Shown here: positions 56,971 through 64,000 of the stretch, in pieces
How positions within the stretch are numbered: the stretch's first letter is position 1
Layout: each line of letters opens with the position of its first letter
Assembly: GCF_030272615.1 (NCBI RefSeq)
Contig: NC_081405.1
Span: 471,746,008-471,810,007 of the forward strand
DNA from: Cryptomeria japonica
Taxonomy: Eukaryota > Streptophyta > Pinopsida > Cupressales > Cupressaceae
Reading direction: 5' to 3'
DNA length: 64,000 bases
Notes under the pieces: generated by a model
Databases searched by the model: none
What the model was told of the DNA's origin: nothing
The model's input: the letters and a program-made list of their open reading frames with translations, nothing else
Made by a program: the position numbers and the translations under genes

Positions 56971-58163
56971 TGAGGCTTGTTTTATGCATGTTTATTTTAA
57001 ATATTTTATGATGTTTTAAGACTTTGTTTTAATATTCCTAGGAACATATACTTTGTGATAAGTGTCTTTTTGAGTCATAATGTTGAACATACCATGTATA
57101 TCCTAAACCTCTTGTAGTGATGCTATAACAATTTAATGGATGCAATATAAGTATATCCTTATCTTTGGATGATATTAAATGTTGTGTTTTAAATAATCAC
57201 GAATGTGTTAGATTTATGGTACGTTAACCTTGGTGGTGCAGTCAGTTGAAGGAGTCTAATGTTTTTGAGATTGGATCAAAGGCGATCAACAAGATGTGGC
57301 AGAACTTTGAAAGAGTCCTGGACACCAAAGCAAAGAAGAGGTCAATATTGTTATGATGTGGTTACCAGTTGTTAGTGTCAATTAAAGACTTCAAAGACCA
57401 GTCAGGGATCAGTTACTCTTCCATTTATTTGCCATGTCTCCTGATGGATAAGATTTAGGAAAAGATTATAATGAAAGTAAGTTTGAAACATAGATCTACT
57501 CTATTTTAGTCTTCTTTGCTTCTTAAAAATAAAAGTCATCCTCCTAGATATCAGGAGTGAAGAAACTATTATGGTACATAGTTAGAGTCTATTCATTCTA
57601 TATTCTCCTTGTTCTTCTTGAGGAGAAGGTTCAAAAGGTTATGTTTATCTTTATTGTACTATTAAAGTATCTTTGAGAAAAGAATAAAGTTCAACTTAGT
57701 TAGTATTAGCATATGTTGTGGTTGTGACATCTTAAACAATCTAATTTTGTAGTTACCAATTCAGAAGATTCATCCAAGGGGCCTTTCTTCGTGAGGATTG
57801 TGCAAGTTTAATTTCTAAGTTGTCTTCATTCTATTTATAGTAAATTGTTCGTTGTCTATTCTTGCAGCCATTGAACTGTAATTATGTAATTGTTACTACA
57901 ACCAAGGCATAGAAAAATAGTTCTTTATCTTGAGCTAGGAAATTTATATCTTATAATAAGGTATATATAGGATTTATTTGTATTAGGATTTAGTTAGAAG
58001 TATTTCCTTTGTGAGAATTATTTTCATCATTTCATATGTTCAAGGTTAGGATGAAATTGATTCCTAAAAGCTCTTAGTGCACAAACTGTATTGTCCCATT
58101 TCAAGTTAAATGTCCTCAAGTTAATAAGATAAATCAACCTTAATGATGGAGTCTAATGGATAC

Positions 58164-59998
58164 TGATGTCATGGAAATGGGGACAAGGCAACAACAAGGT
58201 TCAATGTTAATAAGTTAATTTCAACCATAAAACCAAAACAAAGAACTAAAAACTATTCCAAACATATCAAAAGAGACTTCAAAAAGCATGAAAGAAATTT
58301 AACAAAACAAAAGAAAGGAGAAGAGCCTCCCTAAGATGCTTCCATGATGCCTTTTGATGCTTCTCCCTTGTTTCTCCCCTCTCCAAGTCCCAAATGAGTG
58401 TAGCTCTCAGCTTTTAGCACTAGCCATGGATGCCATATGGAGATTCAAGATGGTTGGATGTGATAAACAAATGCTATGCAAGTGTAGATAGTGATGCTAT
58501 GAAAAAGATCTATGCTAATACCAGTATAACAACAATACTTTAATGCTTCCTTCTTTGCTTGAGGATAAGGGTTCTATTTATAGAAGAAATGGGGAAATGA
58601 AGGGTTAAGATTGAGCAATCTTAACAAGGGTTAGGATTGAAAGATATTCAATCCATGTGAGACTTTCAACCCAATCCCATGTTAACAAGTGTCACCATGA
58701 GGAGGCTTGAGAGGAGAGATAAGGAGCATTAAATGCTCGAGGGGACATGATGGTTACCCTAGGGGGTTGGGATAGGGTTAGGTTAATGGATATTCCTTTT
58801 ATCCAAGGGATAAATCAATGTGCTTTGAAGAGACCCATGAGTCAAAAGGATGGTTAAGTTAGAGGAAAGTCTATAACCAAAGGTAAAAGGTGAGTTAACC
58901 ATAAATGGTTATCTAAGAACCTTTAATGGTTTGGAAGACTTTAGAGGTTAACCATTTGAAGACATAAAGCCTTTAATGGTTATTGAAGACTTTGGAGGTT
59001 TTTGAGAAGTGACTTCCTTTTATTTAGGAATGTGACAATTATTAGGATAGGATTAGGCTAATTAGGAGTTAGAAGAATCTAGAAGGGATTTAGTCATACA
59101 AGTGGATTTTGTAGGAGAATGCAAGTGGGAGGAATTTTGGGATTTTCAATTAAAATAAAATCATTTATTTCAATTAAATGGTGTAATTTGCATTTGGATA
59201 GATATTTAAATAAATATTAATTTATTTAAATGTGAATATGAATTTTGGATTTTATTTAAATAAATCTTAATTTATTTACATGAGAAAAAGGAAGATAAAG
59301 CATTAAATGCTTGTAGACTTTAAGGGAAACCTTTAAAGGCTTAAGAAGACTCTAGAAGGAAGCCATTGAGTTTGAAGACTTTAAGGGAAACCATTAAAGG
59401 ATTAAGAAGACTCTAGAAGGAAGCCATTGAGTTTGAAAACTTTAAGGGAAACCATTAAAGGATTAAGAAGACTCTAGAAGGAAGCCATTGAGTTTGAAGA
59501 CTTTAAGGGAAACCATTAAAGGCTTGAGAAGACTCTAGAAGGAAGCCATTAAGTTTGAAGACTTTAAGGGAAACCATTAAAGGTTTCAAGTGGGTGAGGA
59601 TAAATAGGATTTTAAATAAATAATTTATTTATTTAAAATAGTTGTGCAACTTACATTTGTAGGAAAATGCAAGTGGGTGGAGGATAAAGGTGATTTAAAT
59701 AAATGTTAATTTATTTAAATGTGAGAGGTGGGATTTTGGGGGATTTAAATAAATATTAATTTATTTAGATGTGAGAGAAGATTTAATTAAACAAATATGA
59801 TTTATTTATTTAATTAATGGTATGAATTTGGTTAAGTGAATTAAATCAAATAAATTGAATAATTTATTTAATTAATATGACAAGAGGGTTAAGATGAATT
59901 AATTAAATATTAATTTAATTAATTATTGATTGATGGTTAAATAATCAAATAAATATTAAATATTCATTTAATTAAGTGGACAGATTTATGTGACTACA
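58164..59998 (-). repeat. E6 3' LTR (left boundary tentative)
   Basis: The right end TGACTACA adjoins the PPT. The left end TGATGTCATGG at 58164 is chosen because it puts the TATA box (58575-58582) about 415 bp from the LTR end, as in E1 and E5. About 1.8 kb. It holds a 61 bp array and many TTTATTTAAATAA tracts. Confidence 0.6.
59314..59586. repeat. E6 LTR 61 bp tandem repeat, about 4.5 copies
   Basis: Units contain gactttaagggaaaccatta, aaggattaagaagactctag and aaggaagccattgag. Differences are few, so recently expanded. It probably explains the long LTR. Confidence 0.9.
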
Positions 59999-60015
59999 TT
60001 TGCCCCTCTTTGAGA
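59999..60015 (-). other. E6 polypurine tract
   Basis: The minus strand reads TCTCAAAGAGGGGCAAA, followed by TGTAGTCAC of the LTR. Nearly the same tract as E3 (39851-39864). Confidence 0.8.
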
Positions 60016-62123
60016 CGGTGTGATTTTATCTCGTCGTTTCAAAGAAAGAAAAATAGGTGTGAAGAAATATGCCCCATAAATGTTAATTTAGTGGGTGGTA
60101 TGCCCCCTCGAGAGATGGGCCGATTTTTTTTGAAGAATCGGGCGATCTCTCGAAAAAGAATGAGAAGTGGAGTCGAGGTAGAATAAAAGATAGCAATAAC
60201 GGTGAAAGAATGGAAGAAAACATAGTGAATACAGAGAAATGGCAAGCCAGTGAGTACCCGTAGGTTATGCAGGAGATACAGTGCAAATATGGTGTTGTGC
60301 TTTTGATTGATATTGTACAATTGATCAAAATTGGTTGGACAATTTGGTGCAATCAGTTTGATTGCCCCGGTCGAGTCAAAGCATGACAATTGATGTCAAT
60401 TGTTCACTTGGACAGGATAAAGTTTGAGTAAGTGAATCAAAGTGACCTAATGGTGACTTAGACGATTGATGTAATTGCCCGATGAAGTCAAGGTATTTGA
60501 AGCAAAATACTCGTTGAGACTTAGACAATTGATAAAATTGTTTGTTTGTTGGATTGGATTTGATTGGTTGATCGATTGATAGTGTGTGAGTGTGATGGAT
60601 GGTTGTGGTTAATCATAGCAGCCCCGTTGAGACCAGGTCATTATGATAAATGCCTGTTGTAGTCTAGGTTTGCCATAATCGATTACCTATTGAGACTCGA
60701 AGATACTTGATCAGAGTATATGTTGATAGTTTAGGTGTGTGTGAGTCGATGTGTCTGTGTAGACAGAGTAATTGGCTTGAGTGGGTTGATGGGAGATGAT
60801 GTAGGGTATGTGATGCTGATTACCAAGATGGGGAGGGTGAGGGTGGGGTTCAATGTTAGATAGAAGAAATGGAGGACCTATGACACATTCCTATGGAAGA
60901 AGAGGAAAATAGAGTATCCATTGTCATTACTATGTATGCATGATATGCATCTATTATGAATGTATGGATGGATGGAATGCAACAGAATGCAATATATATA
61001 GATGAGATGGAATGACGATCCATAGTGCTCTATTTTTCATCATTGAGCGTGGTAGTATCAATCTTGGATGAGGCAGTAGGAACCAAGGATGGAGCATTGT
61101 ACTTGTAAGCAAGCAGCATAAATAAAGAATAAAGAATATGGACCCTACATAATGGTTCATGCTCATATGGTCGAGGTATATGTTGTAGTCAGCAAGCCGT
61201 AGTGATCCATGACTGTATTTTGCATAAGATCACGTAGCTCAGTGAACTTCCCATGTAGACACCATTAGTACATGCCCCAGAACTTCATTGGAATAATTCG
61301 CAGAAGACATACAAACAATGCTTAGGAACCATCCCAGCCACTCTAATCACTTGTGGATATCCCGGAGTAGCGTAGGAACTGGATATAAATGAATAAATAA
61401 CCTACAAATCAACCAAGTATTTGATAGCTTAAACATAATTTTCTTGTCAAAGAAAATGTCATCTTGTCTTTGTTTTGGTAAGGAAGGATGCATCCTTGTT
61501 TAGACAGTTTGTGTGTTTTATGTTGATTGTTTGGTTGATCGGATAAGTGGTCATCATTTGATTATTTCACAATGTTTGTTTGGTATCTGCTTTGAAAAAC
61601 GTATGTACAAGGTGTTGCCATGTTTTTATTTGTTTGATGTTTTCTGATGTTTTTGGATTTTGTGAGATAGTTTTTCAATGTTTTTGGATTTTGTGAGATA
61701 GTTTTGAATGAAGAACTCAATGAATCAAAAAATAATGTAGAATCCACTTCCATCAACTAGATTAAGGGTATTGCCCCCAGTTTAGATACGACTATGAAAA
61801 AGCGGGATGCAAGATGCATGAAGTACTATCCTTGATTGCAGATCAATAACAAGCCATGGCTTTGGACTGATGGATGAGTGAATGTAGTTAATGTGATCGC
61901 AACAAGTCTAAAAGACAATGGAGCCATAGCCTTTAGGAGTGGTGTCTGTTTGCCAGGTTTTCACCATCGCACTTACCCAAGGTGCCACTGGAGTGGTTGT
62001 TCACCGTTTGGATGCATGATTTTTCTTTACTATTTTGATTTTTTTGTATTTTCTTCAGGACATTTATCTGAATGTTTTTGGTGTTTTTCTCAATATGCAT
62101 GGGAGCCTGATGCTCTATATAGC
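60016..62123. other. E6 3' region between integrase and PPT
   Basis: No domain found on either strand. It carries direct repeats of tttttggattttgtgagata at 61640-61700 (element strand AAAATCCAAAAACAT), the motif also seen after the E3 integrase. Repeated attgatgtaattgccc/ttgagac phrases lie at 60300-60720. The minus ORF at 60039-60389 has no recognised domain. Confidence 0.5.
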
Positions 62124-63191
62124 TTATGTATAAGAGTTTTTAAGATGCATGTTGTTGATCGGATCTGCTAGTGGGTCTCCTTCAGAAGTAGCCAACTGAT
62201 ATGCCCCGGACCCAAATACAGTAGTGATAACATATGGACCCAGCCAGTTTGATTCAAACTTCTCTTGATGTTCTCGGTTTGGTTGGCTACGAGGATTCTC
62301 TCAAAGAACAAGATCACCTACCTCGAATGTGTGACATCTAACTCGATGATTATAGCTCCTGCTCATGTGTTGTTGATAGGCTTTGAGGTGGTTGTATACA
62401 GCTTGTCATTTCTCATCAAGTAGCTCTAAGTCTTGGAGATGGGATACTTTGTATGCTTCATCATTGATGAGAATGTGCAAGGAAACCCATAGAGATGGTA
62501 TCTTGACCTCGATAGGTAAGATAGCTTTTGTGCCATAGACTAGTGAGTAGGGAGTTGCGCCTATAGGGGTTTGAATGCTAGTTCGATACGCCCATAGTGC
62601 TGGATTCAATTGAACATGCCAATCATGACTGACATCATTGACTGTCTTCTTGAGGATTCTTAATATGTTCTTGTTTGACGCTTCGGCCTAACCATTGCCT
62701 TGTGTGTAGTAGGGAGTGGAAAAGCAGTGTTGGATGTGAAACTTCTCACAAAGTTCACGGACATCTTGATTTTTGAAAGGAAGCCCGTTATCTGTGATGA
62801 TAGACATGGGTACACCATACCGGCAGATGATGTAATTAAGGATGAATGAGGCAATCTTCTTGCCAGTGACTTGGGTAAGTGGAACAACTTCAATCCACTT
62901 TGTGAAGTATTCGGTAGCGGTAATGATGAACTTATGGCCATTGGATGAAGATGGATGGATTTTACCCACAAGGTCAAGTCGCCATTGAAAAAAAGCCCGT
63001 GGTGTTGTGATTGGTTGCAATTCCTATGCCGGTGCATGTATCAGGTCTCCATGAACTTGACATTTTTTCCATTTTCTGACAAAGTAATAGGAGTCTTTTT
63101 CCATAGACGACCAATAGTATCCAGCGCATATGATCTTCTTTGCTAGGGAAGGACCGCTTGCGTGAGTTCCACAAATTCCTTCATGTACCTC
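62124..63191 (-). pseudogene. E6 integrase
   Basis: Core: FFQWRLDLVGKIHPSSSNGH (first Asp), YFTKWIEVVPLTQVTGKKIA, GVPMSIITDNGLPFKNQDVR (second Asp) and TPYYTQGNG, stop, AEASNK (Glu just after a CAA-to-TAA-like stop). [20 protein letters not shown] and [11 protein letters not shown] follow in the next frame, then the C-terminal ESNWLGPYVITTV and DPINNMHLK, ending at 62124. In the zinc finger, HEGICGTHASG is kept but the first Cys of the C-X2-C pair is Trp (VRKWKKC). One stop and one frameshift break it. Confidence 0.9.
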
Positions 63192-63675
63192 TTACAAGGC
63201 CTTTGTTATCTCATCTTGTTCCAAACAACGAAGGAGAGTACCATCAAGGCTGCGTTGGTATAGGGTTTCAGCAATAACGGTATATCGAGCGGTTTGGTGA
63301 ATGAAGGTTTTACGTTGGTTATTCGATTGGTTAGGAGGAAGTATTTGATTGCATAGATAGGTGTAGTACTCACCATACCATGGGGATTCAAAACCGATAA
63401 GGTGACATATCATCTCAGATTCGGGGATATCATAAGCGAGAATCCAAAGTTGTTCTACCAAGAACTCATAGCGTGTTGAATTATGAGGAAGATATAGGAG
63501 AGATGCAATGGTAGCCATAGTGTGAGCAGCTTGATTCTGATCTTTGGGTATCTGCTCAAAGGTGATAGTAGTAAATGATGCTTTTAAACTATCCACCATT
63601 TGCTTGTACGACATGAGTTTGTCATCCTTGGTCTGATATTCATCTGTTACTTGTCGGATGACCAGGGAGTCACCA
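63192..63675 (-). pseudogene. E6 second RNase H, C-terminal part, and linker
   Basis: GDSLVIRQVTDEYQTKDDKL (just below 63675), MSYKQMVDSLKASFTTITFE, QIPKDQNQAAHTMATIASLL (last Asp of AADAM is His) and the linker to integrase (PWYGEYYTYLCNQILPPNQS, DGTLLRCLEQDEITKAL). It parallels E3 at 32900-33400. Sequence upstream of GDS is replaced by unrelated DNA at 63676. Confidence 0.8.
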
Positions 63676-64000
63676 TGTTATCACTGTTTAAGAAATGGGT
63701 TTTCCTTTCCCATGATTGGCTAAGTTTTGAAATTTTCAGTCAGGTATGCTATTAGTTGCTTCAAAGTCTGTTTTAGGTCTTTAAGGGTTAAGGGTTTTTA
63801 GTTTTTAAATCGCTCAAATGTTTGATCAAAACCCCTCTGGCTTCTTTTCCTACGTTACTTTATTCACTTAAGTAATGGGTCTTGTGGTCGTGTGAAGTGT
63901 CCCCCCTTGTTATTTTGCCTAGGCGGTCATTAAATAATTGTAAAAATCTGTGCCTTATGCCTTTTTCTTCTAATGTTGTTAGGTCCAGTAAGTGTTGCGC
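63676..64000. mobile_element. Edge of a further insertion, possibly an LTR
   Basis: The text from TGTTATCACTG onward has no RNase H homology although the domain should continue. A TG start at the break and LTR-like composition suggest an LTR; its other end is outside the window. Confidence 0.35.

Larger units (their letters stand above)
55719..58163 (+). mobile_element. E7: gypsy element start (Athila-like PBS), degenerate
   Basis: PBS remnant, then gag at 56082. From about 56970 to 58163 no domain can be read, and E6 starts at 58164, so the rest is missing or lies elsewhere. The relation to the unrecognised gene on its left is unclear. Confidence 0.5.
58164..63675 (-). mobile_element. E6: Tat-type gypsy element, 3' part
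   Basis: On the minus strand the order is end of second RNase H, integrase, 2.1 kb 3' region, PPT, 3' LTR. At 63676 second-RNase-H homology stops abruptly. RT, gag and 5' LTR are therefore displaced or outside the window. The integrase resembles E3 but keeps the TDNG Asp. No antisense mobile-domain gene is visible in its 3' region. Confidence 0.82.

Noticed and set aside
60039-60389. 116-codon minus-strand ORF next to the E6 PPT
   Set aside because: Starts as a Cys/Asn-rich chain and ends in Phe-rich text with no known domain; no conserved counterpart seen in E3.
1-64000. tRNA, rRNA or snoRNA genes
   Set aside because: No cloverleaf-type or rRNA-like stretch was recognised; tRNA-like text occurs only as primer-binding sites.

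Overview
This 64 kb window reads as repeat-dense nuclear DNA of a land plant with a large genome. Evidence: plant LTR-retrotransposons of the Ty3/gypsy Tat type (dual RNase H, antisense plant-mobile-domain gene), Ty1/copia and LINE remnants, primer-binding sites matching plant tRNA-Lys as I remember it, AT-rich sequence, and no intact host gene, tRNA or rRNA that I can see. A gymnosperm is plausible, but the sequence alone does not prove it. Nearly every coding region is broken by stops and frameshifts. Many stops look like C-to-T decay of CAA/CAG/CGA codons.

Layout. (1) 1-8838, minus: 5' part of a Tat-type element, E1 (second RNase H, RNase H, RT, G-patch-like segment, protease, gag, 2 kb leader, PBS, 5' LTR); it continues off the left edge. 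(2) 8839-14197, plus: a LINE (endonuclease, RT, RNase H, unusual C-terminal extension, 3' UTR, poly-A) into which E1 is inserted. (3) 14198-about 17990, minus: a copia element whose RT is cut by the LINE poly-A junction. The left side is therefore gypsy inside LINE inside copia. (4) About 17990-19375: unassigned.

(5) 20137-53956, minus: an old non-autonomous LTR element, E4, whose 3' LTR (20137-21282) and 5' LTR (52801-53956) lie 34 kb apart because two other elements sit inside it. E3 (22635-41045, plus, 18.4 kb, flanked by a perfect CTCAT duplication, LTRs about 98% alike) is a complete Tat element. E5 (42735-51652, minus, 8.9 kb) is related to E1 and has lost its 3' half. E4 itself interrupts an unrecognised coding remnant (19376-20136 and 53957-54240).

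(6) About 54650-58163, plus: start of another gypsy element, E7, with a decayed Athila-like PBS and gag. (7) 58164-63675, minus: 3' LTR, 3' region, integrase and end of the second RNase H of a further Tat element, E6, cut at 63676 by what looks like another insertion.

Most interesting structure. E3 carries on its antisense strand a TATA box, a short first exon, a 403 bp intron with in-phase splice sites and a 607-codon plant-mobile-domain exon. The leaders of E1, E3 and E5, and the intron of that antisense gene, each carry a different degenerate motif repeated at 20-22 bp spacing. E1 and E5 also share a conserved leader core with a hairpin whose stem is kept while its loop changes.
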